In this document: positions 7,110 through 15,225 of the stretch, in pieces | How the letters are laid out: each line of letters starts with the position of its first letter | How positions within the stretch are numbered: position 1 is the stretch's first letter | Assembly: GCF_014349155.1 (NCBI RefSeq) | Contig: NZ_JACSIT010000080.1 | Location: 1-64,000 of the forward strand | DNA from: Neolewinella lacunae | GTDB lineage: Bacteria > Bacteroidota > Bacteroidia > Chitinophagales > Saprospiraceae | DNA: 64,000 nt | Reading direction: 5' to 3' | Made by a program: the position numbers and the translations under genes | The notes under the pieces: model-generated | Told to the model about the DNA's origin: nothing | Seen by the model: only the letters and a program-made list of their open reading frames with translations | Databases searched by the model: none

Positions 7110-8741
7110 TTAGTGGGCTGCGGCGGCTGGACGCAGGTAAAAGGTGAACCCGCCCCGGGAGTACAACACCTGGGCATCCGGCACCTCCCGCAGCACCTGC
7201 TCGGTTTTGCGGAGCGGACTGGCAAAATAAAGCGGCAGCGTAGTGGGGCCGTGGAACTGGCACTGCCGGTCTTGGCAACCCGCAGCGTAGCGTTCCGGCG
7301 GAATTTTGGCGTAGAACCAGTGGGCATAAGATTTGTAGTAGGCCGTGCCGAGGTAGACTTCCTTCCCTTCCAGACTTTGGAAAAAGGCAACGGCTTCGCC
7401 CTGGCTGTAGGCTTGCAGGCGGGGGGCAAAGCTGGGCAGGGCGACTGAGACAAAGGCGAAGGAAATCAGCAAGTGAGCCAGCAGTACCCGGGGTGGCGGG
7501 GCGCTCTGCAGTTGCCACAACACCGCTAGTCCGCCCAGGAGGAGCAGTCCTGGCAAGAAAGTGTACCAGGGCCATTCTACGGGCAGCTGCAGGCGCGAGA
7601 CCAGCTCCGCGTCCTGGATGCGGGGAAGCCATAGCTCGACGGTGCTTCCCGCAGCGGGGAGGGCCAGGGACAGCAGGGCGTAGAGGCCCCAGATTGCCGC
7701 TGTAGCGGTTTGCACGTGGCGCACGGACCCGGGGGCGGAGCTGCTCACCCACCGCGCCGCAAACCAGGCCAGGGGAAAGTAGCAGAGGCTGGAGTAATGG
7801 ACGATCTTGGTATTGACGATGGAAAAGAGGATCAGAACGGTCCAGAACAACAGGCGCATGCCGCGGTCGGCCGGCGTAGCGTAAGCCCGGCGGTTCAATA
7901 GGGCGGGCAGGGCAAAGACGCCCGCCGGGAAACATCCGAGCAGCAAGACCACGACGTGGTAACCCGGGAAGCCACCGTGGCCCGCGTCTTCTTTGGAAAA
8001 CAGTCGCCACTGGTAAGCCAGGAAATCCAGCACCAGGCCGCCCTGGTCTTGCCACCAAAGTGCGGCAAACCACAGGGCGGCGGGAACGAGCGCCAGCAAA
8101 CCGATCAAGGCATACCTCACCGCCCGCCCCGGTCGCTCGCAGGGAACGAGCACGAGCAGGCCCAGCCAGCACAAGCCGCCGATGAGTCCCGCCGCCGGGC
8201 CTTTGGTGAGCACCGCCAAACCCAGCCAAGCGCCGGAAATCAGGACGGTTCTGCCGTTGAGCCGTTCGCCCGCCAGGCTGGGAAAGAGGCCCAGCAGGAT
8301 GAACAGGTTGAACCAGGGGTCGATGATGCCCGAACGGAAGTACAACTGCGGCAGCACGCTCAAACCCAGCAGGGCCGCCCACCACAGGCCAAAAGGGTCG
8401 CCGTGGAGCCGCTTGCCCAGCCGCCAGAGCACCAACAAAGTGAGCACTCCGCAAACCACGTTCGGAAAGCGGGCCCCGAGCGGGTTTTGGCCCCAGATCG
8501 ACATGGAAAGCACCTGAAACCAGGCAAAGAGCGGCGGCTTTTCGTGAAAGGGCTGGTAGTTGATGGTGGGCAGCAAAAAGTTGCCGCTCGCGAGCATCTC
8601 TCTAGCCGTTTCGGCAAAATTGAGCTCATCCCAGTCAAAAAGGGGGAGGTGGTTCAGCCCCAACAACCAACTGCCCACCAGGACGCTTGCGCCGATGAGC
8701 AACAGTTTTGCTGGCCGCGGGGAAGGTGCTGGGTGGGCCAC
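7110..8741 (-). CDS. GT39-family (ArnT-like) membrane glycosyltransferase
   Basis: A polytopic membrane protein of 543 residues with about eleven hydrophobic helices. The first periplasmic loop carries FDWDELNFAE and, further on, FHEKPPLFAWF, the conserved acidic and EKPP motifs of ArnT/PMT-type GT-C enzymes, which use polyprenyl-phosphate sugars. It probably moves a sugar from a lipid carrier to lipid A, a glycan or a protein. The nearby polyprenyl-phosphate-mannose-synthase-like gene (8958-9671) could make its donor; that pairing is inferred from proximity. Confidence 0.82.
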   Translation of the reverse strand: MAHPAPSPRPAKLLLIGASVLVGSWLLGLNHLPLFDWDELNFAETAREMLASGNFLLPTINYQPFHEKPPLFAWFQVLSMSIWGQNPLGARFPNVVCGVLTLLVLWRLGKRLHGDPFGLWWAALLGLSVLPQLYFRSGIIDPWFNLFILLGLFPSLAGERLNGRTVLISGAWLGLAVLTKGPAAGLIGGLCWLGLLVLVPCERPGRAVRYALIGLLALVPAALWFAALWWQDQGGLVLDFLAYQWRLFSKEDAGHGGFPGYHVVVLLLGCFPAGVFALPALLNRRAYATPADRGMRLLFWTVLILFSIVNTKIVHYSSLCYFPLAWFAARWVSSSAPGSVRHVQTATAAIWGLYALLSLALPAAGSTVELWLPRIQDAELVSRLQLPVEWPWYTFLPGLLLLGGLAVLWQLQSAPPPRVLLAHLLISFAFVSVALPSFAPRLQAYSQGEAVAFFQSLEGKEVYLGTAYYKSYAHWFYAKIPPERYAAGCQDRQCQFHGPTTLPLYFASPLRKTEQVLREVPDAQVLYSRGGFTFYLRPAAAAH

Positions 8742-8790
8742 CGGAGGCAGGTTTTGGGCAAGTTACGCGGCGGGCGGGTGATTTGTTGTA

Positions 8791-8834
8791 TTGGGCGCGG
8801 CCGCAGGCGATGGTCCCGGAGGATTTCGGGATGC
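8791..8834. repeat. 44-bp inverted partner of 1396-1439
   Basis: Exact reverse complement of 1396-1439, including the core GGGCGCGGCCGCAGG at 8793-8807. It lies in the gap between the GT39 gene and the GT2 gene. Confidence 0.85.
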
Positions 8835-8900
8835 CGGGTAAAAGACAGGGAATGGGTTCGTCTGGGGCCGTGCAGTTAGACTTCCCTGGCTCTTCATCCC

Positions 8901-8947
8901 TACTCCCCCTTTCGGGGGGTCGGGGGGGAGCACCTGCGACCGCGCCC
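8901..8947. repeat. Composite GC-hairpin plus CACCTGCGACCGCGCCC element
   Basis: TACTCCCCCTTTCGGGGG continues into a G-rich run and then CACCTGCGACCGCGCCC (8931-8947). The same composite occurs inverted at 21468-21512 and in the same orientation at 42880-42924 within a histidine kinase gene. It lies immediately before the GT2 stop codon. Confidence 0.8.
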
Positions 8948-8957
8948 TGCTTCCGGA

Positions 8958-9671
8958 CTAGCCGAAACGGAGGGTGAGGACGCCCTTGATGGCTTCTTTG
9001 ACGATGGAGCCGTGCATTTTGCTGGCCCCCAGCACGCGGTCGGTGAAGGTGATGGGCACTTCCACGATGCGGAAGCCCAGCTTCCAGGCCGTGTGTTTCA
9101 TCTCGATCTGGAAGGCGTAGCCGATGAAGCGGATGGCCGAAAAATCGATGGCTTCCAGCACCGGGCGGGTGTAGCACATGAAGCCTGCGGTGGGGTCTTT
9201 GACGGGCATCCAGGTGATGATGCGTACGTAAAGCGAGGCCCCGTAGGAGAGGATGCGGCGATCGGCCGGCCAGTTTTCCACGCCCCCACCCCGGGTGTAG
9301 CGGGAGCCCACGGCCACGTCGCCGCCTCCCGTGTGACAGGCTTCGCGCAGGCGCACGAGGTCCTGGGGGTTGTGGCTGAAGTCGGCGTCCATCTCAAAGA
9401 AATAGTGGTAGCCCTCGGGGCGCTTCAGCCCCCAGCGGAAGCCATCGAGGTAGGCCGTGCCGAGGCCGAGTTTGCCACTGCGCTCCAGCAGGTGCAGGCG
9501 GTCGGGGTGGCGTTGTTGCAGCTCGCGGATGATGTCGGCCGTGCCGTCGGGTGATCCGTCGTCGACAATCAGCAAGTGAAAAGGGTAGGGCAGGTTGAAT
9601 ACCGTATCCACCATCTTGGCGATGTTCTCCTTTTCGTTGTAGGTTGGGATGATGACCAGGCTATCGCTCAA
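8958..9671 (-). CDS. Polyprenol monophosphomannose synthase-like GT2
   Basis: The 237-residue GT-A glycosyltransferase matches dolichol-phosphate-mannose synthase: IIPTYNEKENI at the start, LLIVDDGSPDGT for nucleotide binding, EMDADFSHNPQDL (DxD-like) and GSRYTRGGGVENW. It would transfer mannose (or a similar sugar) from GDP-sugar to polyprenyl phosphate at the inner membrane. No ATG fits; a TTG at 9671 gives the family-typical start (M)SDSLVIIPTYNE and lies about 20 bases after a TATCTTTG box. Upstream in-frame codons are not part of the gene. Confidence 0.88.
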   Translation of the reverse strand: MSDSLVIIPTYNEKENIAKMVDTVFNLPYPFHLLIVDDGSPDGTADIIRELQQRHPDRLHLLERSGKLGLGTAYLDGFRWGLKRPEGYHYFFEMDADFSHNPQDLVRLREACHTGGGDVAVGSRYTRGGGVENWPADRRILSYGASLYVRIITWMPVKDPTAGFMCYTRPVLEAIDFSAIRFIGYAFQIEMKHTAWKLGFRIVEVPITFTDRVLGASKMHGSIVKEAIKGVLTLRFG

Positions 9672-9690
9672 GAGTTCGGATTTTGGTCTG

Positions 9691-9698
9691 CAAAGATA
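9691..9698 (-). promoter_or_regulatory. TATCTTTG -7 box for the GT2 gene
   Basis: TATCTTTG on the minus strand fits the Bacteroidota -7 consensus TAnnTTTG and lies 19 bases before the TTG start. No clear TTTG -33 box is seen at 19-21 bases upstream. Confidence 0.55.
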
Positions 9699-9842
9699 GG
9701 CTTTTGACGCTTTTTCCGGTGGGGAGAATGCCAGCCGCGTTGCCCCGCAGGACGGCTGTCGCTCAGAAACGGCTTGGTCGGGAAAAGACAGCCGACCGAA
9801 CTTTGCCGAACCGCAAAAAACTTCCCCCCTATTTTTACCGTA

Positions 9843-10649
9843 ATGGATCACATGTTTCGACCACTCCGCTTTCTCTTCCCCTTTTTCCTCGCGGGCGTGG
9901 CTTATGCCCAGGGGCCCATCAGTGGTTTTCCCGTCGCGAAGGGAGAGACGGCCATCGCCCTGGGCTACAGCCGGGAGGCTTTTGACGTTTACCTCCTGCC
10001 CGAAGACCAGCGGGAGAACCGGGAGGTGACGACGGTGGGCTACAGCTTGTTCCTGGAACGGGGGATGAGCGACAACACCTCGCTGGTTGCCACCCTGCCT
10101 TACCTGCGGGCCAATGACCGCCCCGGCAGCCTGCAGGATGCCTCCCTCTGGCTGAAGTATCTGAACCTGGAAAACCGGGCGGGCCGGGCCTGCCACCGCC
10201 TTTTCACCGCCGTCGGGCTCAGCTTTCCGGTGGGGAATTACGAAACGGCCGGCATTACTGCGCTCGGGCAGCGGGCCCTGGTTTTTCAGGGGCGGCTGGC
10301 CTACCAGTACCAGCACGATAGCGGTTGGTTCCTCCACGGGCAGACGGGCATCGACTTTCAGTTCTCTCCCGCCTCCCAAACGGCGTGGCCGGTTCTGCTG
10401 CGGACGGGCTACGGCGGCAAATACTTCTACGTGGAGGGCTGGGCGGAGTTTGTCACGGCCTTAGCCGGCGGCGCGGGGCCGATGACTGCGGCGGTGGGCA
10501 CGGGCAGCAGCTGGCAACGGCTGGGGGCAACGCTGTATATCCCCCTGCAAGACTGGGTGGGCGTGGTAGCCGGCGGGGCTTGGGTGCTGGACGGTGAATT
10601 TATCGGGAAAAGCGAGCGGGTTAATCTGGGGGTGGTGTTTAAATTTTAA
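9843..10649 (+). CDS. Outer-membrane beta-barrel protein of unknown role
   Basis: The 268-residue protein has a signal peptide (hydrophobic LRFLFPFFLAGVAYA, cleaved before QG) followed by alternating hydrophobic/aromatic strands and a terminal VNLGVVFKF, the usual C-terminal beta signature of outer-membrane barrels. It resembles the MetA/phenol-degradation-type transporter-like barrels found in Bacteroidota; substrate unknown. Start ATG 9843 (MDHMFRPL) or 9852 (MFRPL). It is divergent from the GT2 gene and followed by two hairpin/T-run terminators. Confidence 0.7.
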   Translation: MDHMFRPLRFLFPFFLAGVAYAQGPISGFPVAKGETAIALGYSREAFDVYLLPEDQRENREVTTVGYSLFLERGMSDNTSLVATLPYLRANDRPGSLQDASLWLKYLNLENRAGRACHRLFTAVGLSFPVGNYETAGITALGQRALVFQGRLAYQYQHDSGWFLHGQTGIDFQFSPASQTAWPVLLRTGYGGKYFYVEGWAEFVTALAGGAGPMTAAVGTGSSWQRLGATLYIPLQDWVGVVAGGAWVLDGEFIGKSERVNLGVVFKF

Positions 10650-10655
10650 ATAGGG

Positions 10656-10675
10656 GCTGCTGCGCAGCTTTTTTT
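10656..10675 (+). terminator. Short hairpin with T7 run
   Basis: GCTGC-TGC-GCAGC followed by TTTTTTT, just after the outer-membrane barrel gene. The following GAACCACT recurs after the next hairpin, showing local duplication. Confidence 0.5.
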
Positions 10676-10694
10676 GAACCACTGAGATTGTTTG

Positions 10695-10715
10695 CCTGCT
10701 TGCGCAGGTTTTTTT
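10695..10715 (+). terminator. Second short hairpin with T7 run
   Basis: CCTGC-TTGC-GCAGG followed by TTTTTTTGAACCACT, a diverged duplicate of the hairpin at 10656-10675. Confidence 0.45.
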
Positions 10716-10783
10716 GAACCACTAAGAACACGAAGAGGTGCTAAGACGGGTGGTTGAGCCGCAGTGCGGCGAAGTGAGGTCAA

Positions 10784-11210
10784 GACGTTTTACGTCGCAG
10801 TTGTTCTAGATCGGATCCGGACCTCTGGTCCGGCACTGCATTTAGCCCATGGAGTCGCATGGAGGTAAAACATGGAGTTGCGTGGAGTGGTGAAGAGGAC
10901 CAGACGTTTTACGTCGCAGGGGCAGGTGAGGTCAAGACGTTTTACGTCGCAGTGTCAGACGGGGTACAACCTTGGTAGACATTATCAGCAAAGGTTTACA
11001 GTCGACGTGAAACGTCTCCACCTCACATGAAACGTCTCCACTTAGGGTGTGTAATCTGATACAGAATGCCCTCACGGTAACTGTGCCGTGGGAAAAACTC
11101 ATAACTACGTTTAAAACCAGTAGTTACGTTTTTACAAGGGAGCCAGAAAACGGCGAACAGATTTCCCGTCAGATTACACACCCTACGTCTCCACCTCACG
11201 TGAAACGTCT
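10784..11210. repeat. Cluster of GACGTTTTACGTC palindromes, gene-free
   Basis: This gene-free stretch (10650-11259) carries direct copies of GACGTTTTACGTC at 10784, 10903 and 10936, an inverted form GACGTGAAACGTC at 11004, and degenerate forms near 11026 and 11198, each followed or preceded by CTCCACCTCAC or GCAG. The unit is itself a short palindrome (GACGT/ACGTC arms). The stretch 10848-10887 also resembles part of the repeats at 47367-47606. The 143-bp MITE-like element is inserted inside the cluster. No convincing gene is seen. Confidence 0.7.
11043..11185. mobile_element. 143-bp MITE-like element with 17-bp terminal inverted repeats
   Basis: TAGGGTGTGTAATCTGA at 11043-11059 is matched exactly by its reverse complement at 11169-11185. 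GGGTGTGTAA-type ends recall IS256-family termini, but no transposase is encoded. The interior holds a further stem (TAACTAC/GTAGTTA). Flanks on both sides read ACGTCTCCAC, which may be a target duplication or simply the surrounding repeat. Confidence 0.75.
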
Positions 11211-11259
11211 CCACCTCACGGCTCCACCATTTTGCGCACCAGGGGTGCTTAAGCCTCCC

Positions 11260-11760
11260 TTAACCCCCTTCGCCCAGGTAGCGTTTTTGGATCAGCTCAT
11301 CGACGGTGGCGGGGCGGACGGCCAGGACGGCTCCGGCAAAAAAGAGGGTCATACCCGCCAGTGCGTGGTTGGCATCGAGGGTGACGGTTTCATCGTTCCA
11401 GCGTAAGATTTTGGCGTTGACGGCCTTGCCATCGGAGGCGGTGAGGGTGACGAACTGCCCGGCGACGAGGAGGCTGGGGTCGATCTGTTCCCGCTCGTTC
11501 TGGAAGTGCTGGATGGGGAGTTCCCAGATCTGGTCTTTGCTGGGCTGGCCGTAAGCCTCTTCGGGGGAGAGGAGGAAGGTGAAGCCCATGCCGGGCTTCA
11601 GGCCAAAAATGCGGCGTTCCCAGGCGGGGAGCATTTTGCCGACGCCGAACATGAAGTGGAAAGGGTGGGCTACGTCCATCCGCTCCAGCAACGCACCTTG
11701 GGGGCCGCCTTCCCGGACTTCGTAACTGAGGCTAACAATGGCGTGGTCATCAACGTGCAT
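11260..11760 (-). CDS. SlyD-like FKBP-type peptidyl-prolyl isomerase
   Basis: The 166-residue protein has the SlyD arrangement: an FKBP half (VSLSYEVR; FGVGKMLPAWERRIFGLKPG), an insert-in-flap region starting at EEAYGQ, and the return strand NHALAGMTLFFAGAVLAVR. It catalyses proline isomerisation and may act as a chaperone in the cytoplasm. There is no His-rich metal tail. The Met at 11760 starts directly in the FKBP fold, so the longer upstream frame is rejected. It follows the small zinc-finger gene by 22 bp and may share its promoter. Confidence 0.85.
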   Translation of the reverse strand: MHVDDHAIVSLSYEVREGGPQGALLERMDVAHPFHFMFGVGKMLPAWERRIFGLKPGMGFTFLLSPEEAYGQPSKDQIWELPIQHFQNEREQIDPSLLVAGQFVTLTASDGKAVNAKILRWNDETVTLDANHALAGMTLFFAGAVLAVRPATVDELIQKRYLGEGG

Positions 11761-11782
11761 GGGAGTAGGATTTTCAGGGGTG

Positions 11783-12037
11783 TTAGTACTTACGGTCAAT
11801 GAGGGGGCTATTGGTGCCCGGGCCAGTGTGGTGGCGGCGGACCTCGTCGAGGCGGTCGCGGCAACTGCTACAGCTGGCCAGGTGCTCGCTGATGCGGCGG
11901 CGGACGGCGGCGGGGGTCTGGCCCTTCCAGAAGTCAATCAGTTCCTGCTCCGAAAGGTGGCGGAAGGCCGCGAAGACTTCCTTGCCGATGTAGTAAATCA
12001 GGGCCGCAGCAACGGCGGCAACGAAGAGCAATTTCAT
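11783..12037 (-). CDS. Small membrane protein with anti-sigma-like zinc-finger motif
   Basis: The 84-residue protein has one N-terminal membrane helix (MKLLFVAAVAAALIYYIG), then a soluble part containing HLASCSSCRDRL, the HxxxCxxC zinc-finger motif of anti-sigma factors. It is too short for a full anti-sigma protein and no sigma factor gene is adjacent, so a regulatory role is only a guess. The start at 12037 lies four bases after a TATCTTTG box, implying an almost leaderless transcript. Confidence 0.6.
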   Translation of the reverse strand: MKLLFVAAVAAALIYYIGKEVFAAFRHLSEQELIDFWKGQTPAAVRRRISEHLASCSSCRDRLDEVRRHHTGPGTNSPLIDRKY

Positions 12038-12041
12038 GGGG

Positions 12042-12049
12042 CAAAGATA
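12042..12049 (-). promoter_or_regulatory. TATCTTTG -7 box immediately before ATG 12037
   Basis: Matches TAnnTTTG; only CCCC separates it from the ATG, so the mRNA should have a leader of a few bases or none. Confidence 0.6.
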
Positions 12050-12147
12050 AGGCATCCCCGGCGGGCGACCCCTGCCGTTGAACGGAAGAGAGGGCGCTTT
12101 TGTCGAAATCTCCGGGCCATTCCCGCCAGCGTGCGTACTTTGGCATC

Positions 12148-13233
12148 ATGTCGACGCTACTGCGAGATAAACCAAGCCAGGAGATCAGTGGCTTCCTAGA
12201 TCGGTTGGGGCATACCCTGACGCGGCAGCCCTATTACCACGCCGGGGGCTGGCTGGCCTTCTTCGTATTACTGGTGGCCATGCAGTGGCGAACCGGGGAG
12301 TTTTCCTTCGGCATCTCCCTGGCCAACGAACTGATCAACGTCGCCTTTTACATCGTAGTCGTCTACATCAACCTGCTCTACCTCTTTCCGGCCTACCTGA
12401 AAAAAGGGCAGTACTGGACCTACCTGCTGCTGCTGCTGGCGATCTCCTTCGTCTTCACGCCCCTCAAGTTGGTCCTCAAATACGTCTTGTTCACCAAAGC
12501 CGGCGGCCTCCAGGAAGACATTTTGAATAACCTCTACGCCTATTTCTTCAGCACTTTTTTGGTGGCGGGCCTGAGCACGGTCGGCAAAATAATGGTCGAC
12601 TGGATCGTCCTGAACCGCAAAAAAGTAAAGACGGAGAATGAGACGATGCAGTCCGAACTGCGCTTCCTCAAAAGCCAGATCAATCCCCACTTTCTCTTCA
12701 ATACCCTCAACAGCTTGTACGCCCTGACGCTGAAAAAAGACGATAAGGCCCCCGACATCGTCATCAAGCTTTCCGAGATGATGCGCTACATGCTCTACGA
12801 GTGCAACGAACCCCGCGTCCCCCTGCGCAAAGAAATCAATTACCTGCGCAATTACCTCGACCTGGAGCGCCTGCGGCAGCGCAAAGGCATCGACATCCAA
12901 CTTGAGGTGAGCGGTGCGGTGACCGACCAGATGGTGGCTCCGCTGATGTTTATTCCCTTCCTGGAAAACAGCTTTAAACACGGCGTCAATGCCGCCATTA
13001 ACGATGGTTTTGTGAAAGCCAGCCTGCACGCCGAAGACCGTTCGGTGCGTTTCATCATCGAAAACAGCAAGGGCTCCATCATGCCCAGCCAAGTTCACGG
13101 CAACCGCCCCAGCGGCGGCATCGGACTGGTCAATGTACGCCGGCGCCTCGACTTGCTCTACCCCAACGCCTACGAGCTGGAGATCAAAGAGTCTCCCGCC
13201 ACCTACGCCGTTCATCTTTCCTTAAAACTTTAG
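12148..13233 (+). CDS. LytS-type sensor histidine kinase
   Basis: A 361-residue membrane sensor. Four hydrophobic helices occupy roughly residues 30-155. The His-kinase domain follows with LKSQINPHFLFNTLNSLYAL (the phosphorylated His), then an ATPase domain with PFLENSFKHG (N box) and RPSGGIGLVNVRRRL (G box). It would phosphorylate the LytTR regulator encoded 47 bp downstream. ATG 12148 (MSTLLRDKPSQ) is preferred to the ATG at 12100. A TACTTTG sequence just upstream is one base short of the -7 consensus. Confidence 0.9.
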   Translation: MSTLLRDKPSQEISGFLDRLGHTLTRQPYYHAGGWLAFFVLLVAMQWRTGEFSFGISLANELINVAFYIVVVYINLLYLFPAYLKKGQYWTYLLLLLAISFVFTPLKLVLKYVLFTKAGGLQEDILNNLYAYFFSTFLVAGLSTVGKIMVDWIVLNRKKVKTENETMQSELRFLKSQINPHFLFNTLNSLYALTLKKDDKAPDIVIKLSEMMRYMLYECNEPRVPLRKEINYLRNYLDLERLRQRKGIDIQLEVSGAVTDQMVAPLMFIPFLENSFKHGVNAAINDGFVKASLHAEDRSVRFIIENSKGSIMPSQVHGNRPSGGIGLVNVRRRLDLLYPNAYELEIKESPATYAVHLSLKL

Positions 13234-13280
13234 TTGCCCGGGGCCCAACCCCCGCCCCAAACTAGCCAAATAAACGCAAT

Positions 13281-14006
13281 ATGATCCACGCCATAATTGT
13301 CGACGACGAGCCCCTGGCCCAGGACATCCTGGAGACCTACCTCCAGAAGATCCCCCAGATCGAACTGGTGGCCAAGTGTGATAATGCCTTCCAGGCCAAT
13401 GACGTACTCAACTCCCAGGACGTTGACCTGATGTTTCTCGACATCAGCATGCCCCAAATGACGGGCACCGATTTCCTGCGCAGCCTCAAAGACCCACCGG
13501 TAACCATCTTCACCACCGCCTACCCCAACTATGCCCTGGACGGTTTCGAGCTCAATGCCCTGGATTACCTCGTCAAGCCCATCAGTACCGAGCGCTTCCT
13601 CCAGGCCTGCAACCGGGCCATCGAGCAAGCCGAACTCAAGCAAAAAGCCAAAGCGGGTCAGGTAGAAGACGGGGGAAGCGATTTCTTCTTCGTTAAAGCC
13701 GACAAAAAATTGGTCCGCGTTAACCTGGCCGACATCGTTTACATCGAAGGACTCAAAGACTACGTCATCATCCGCATGCCCGATGACCGCGTGATTACCC
13801 TGCAGACCATGAAATCGCTCGAAGACCGCCTGCCCCCCAGCAGCTTCCAGCGCATCCACCGCAGTTTCATCGTCAACCTCGATCGCATCGAGGCCCTGCA
13901 CGGAAATATGGTGGAAGTAAAGGAAAAAGGCAAAATCACGAACCTCCCCGTCGGCAAAAGCTACCGCGACGAACTGGCCGCCCGCATTGATGGGTTTAAG
14001 TTGTAG
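13281..14006 (+). CDS. LytTR-family response regulator
   Basis: 241 residues: a receiver domain (VDDEPLA acidic pocket, phospho-acceptor Asp in MFLDISMP, Thr in FTTAYPNYA, Lys in DYLVKPIS) and a C-terminal LytTR DNA-binding domain (FFFVKADKKLVRVNLADIVY; FQRIHRSFIVNLDRIE). It acts as partner of the preceding LytS-type kinase. The target genes are not evident from the window. Confidence 0.93.
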   Translation: MIHAIIVDDEPLAQDILETYLQKIPQIELVAKCDNAFQANDVLNSQDVDLMFLDISMPQMTGTDFLRSLKDPPVTIFTTAYPNYALDGFELNALDYLVKPISTERFLQACNRAIEQAELKQKAKAGQVEDGGSDFFFVKADKKLVRVNLADIVYIEGLKDYVIIRMPDDRVITLQTMKSLEDRLPPSSFQRIHRSFIVNLDRIEALHGNMVEVKEKGKITNLPVGKSYRDELAARIDGFKL

Positions 14007-14107
14007 GGGAGGGCTGAAGTTGGGCGAAAAAACCAATAAGTGTCTTTACCAAATGACATCTTCATAATTTCCCGTTGCCCTACGCTTCGTTGTTGGGTAG
14101 AGTTATG

Positions 14108-15010
14108 TTATTGCCAAAGCGGCTCCTCTTTCCAGCGTATTGGCATGCCCATTGCCTTGATTCCAACAGTGGGGTAATCCTCCAACAGTTTTCCCATTCT
14201 CTGGGGAAAACGGTTGCCTGGGCTTATCGTTTGTAGCAAGTACTGGAGACAACAAAGGATGGCATAAGTGCTGGAGGAAGAATCTATGGTTTGGTTGTCG
14301 ACCCAAGGGAGATGAGTTCTATGCGGGAGAATTGGCCGTATAGGCAATACCCGGTCATACAGTCGGCTGTGGTGAGCACAGATATTTCGAACTACAGTTA
14401 TAGCTTGTAACCAGCTTTTGAGCAAGGTGTGCCGACCTAGGCCAAGATCACGAGCAATTCGGTCTTTCTCCGGGAGCTCATTTCGCAAAGATTCGTAGAT
14501 CTTAGAAAGTGCCCCCATCGTGAGTACTTCAAAAGACTTCCACGCTGGCGGGCATCGATGGTCAAGGATATACTTACGCTGATGTTCAACAATGAAAATT
14601 TCCTTACTTCTACCGACCTCTTTCCGGATGGAGGAGATGATTCCTTCGTAGTCGGCTCTGCGGAAAAAATACTTCGGTTCCTCAAACCAATGAGCGCCGT
14701 AAGCGAGGGATAGTTCGTAAATTAATCGTGTTCGGATCCCCACTTCAATACGCTCAATCATGTTCATAATGATTAGGCGCAACTCGCGATCAAAATTGTA
14801 TCGAAGAACAACTTGTTCCAAAGAAGTACCCAGCCGAAAGCGGTGAGTTAAGCGGTCCTCTTGATCTGACCACCAATATCCTGCCAACCGGTAATAGCTT
14901 ACATTACGCAAGAAGTGCTGGGCCGTTTGCTCATCAGAAATAAGCATGCCTCGGCTACGCAACAAAGCAATCTGGTCGGCGATGCTAATAGGGCGTTTAG
15001 TGTCTAGCAT
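14108..15010 (-). CDS. Abi family protein (AbiD/AbiF-like, HEPN)
   Basis: This 300-residue protein belongs to the Abi_2 family of phage abortive-infection proteins. Seen: the N-terminal ADQIALLRSRG and NVSYYRLAGYW motifs, FDRELRLIIMNMIERIEVGIR in the middle, and RNICAHHSRLYDR with an R208-x4-H213 HEPN nuclease signature. In this family the HEPN site is thought to cleave RNA after phage infection. Composition is more AT-rich than the flanks, consistent with horizontal transfer. It stands alone, with its own strong promoter (15081-15112). No second toxin or antitoxin gene is adjacent. Confidence 0.88.
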   Translation of the reverse strand: MLDTKRPISIADQIALLRSRGMLISDEQTAQHFLRNVSYYRLAGYWWSDQEDRLTHRFRLGTSLEQVVLRYNFDRELRLIIMNMIERIEVGIRTRLIYELSLAYGAHWFEEPKYFFRRADYEGIISSIRKEVGRSKEIFIVEHQRKYILDHRCPPAWKSFEVLTMGALSKIYESLRNELPEKDRIARDLGLGRHTLLKSWLQAITVVRNICAHHSRLYDRVLPIRPILPHRTHLPWVDNQTIDSSSSTYAILCCLQYLLQTISPGNRFPQRMGKLLEDYPTVGIKAMGMPIRWKEEPLWQ

Positions 15011-15080
15011 GGCCTAAAATAAAATGACCCGCCTGGGTGCGCTGCCCCCGAAAGGGCAAGCGTGGCGGGTACTATTGGTG

Positions 15081-15112
15081 CAAAGTTAGGTTCGCTCTTG
15101 GTTTTCTGCAAA
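15081..15112 (-). promoter_or_regulatory. TTTG-N20-TAACTTTG promoter of the Abi gene
   Basis: On the minus strand, TTTG (15109-15112) and TAACTTTG (15081-15088) are separated by 20 bases, matching the Bacteroidota -33/-7 consensus. The start codon is 70 bases downstream. Confidence 0.7.
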
Positions 15113-15225
15113 TTTTTTGCTAGATTTCCTTGTGCCCATCCCAATAGAAGCTCGAATTTCTAAAGGAGGCGCGGACTTGGGCTACTAACTTTCTAAGGTA
15201 GTTAGATCTTCACTGCCTACAAAAG

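Noticed and set aside
7121-7142. GGACGCAGGTAAAAGGTG as an element copy in the GT39 gene
   Set aside because: Only ten bases of the core match, so it could be chance.
6322-8454. One 710-codon minus-strand frame suggesting an esterase fusion
   Set aside because: Only the part from ATG 7098 is esterase-like; the upstream part is the wrong frame of the GT39 gene.
11023-11214. Short minus-strand open frame in the repeat nest
   Set aside because: It coincides with the MITE-like element and its stems, with no protein features.
14108-15010. Abi gene as a Cas13-like effector
   Set aside because: It has a single HEPN motif, is 300 residues long and has no CRISPR array nearby; it fits the Abi_2 family.
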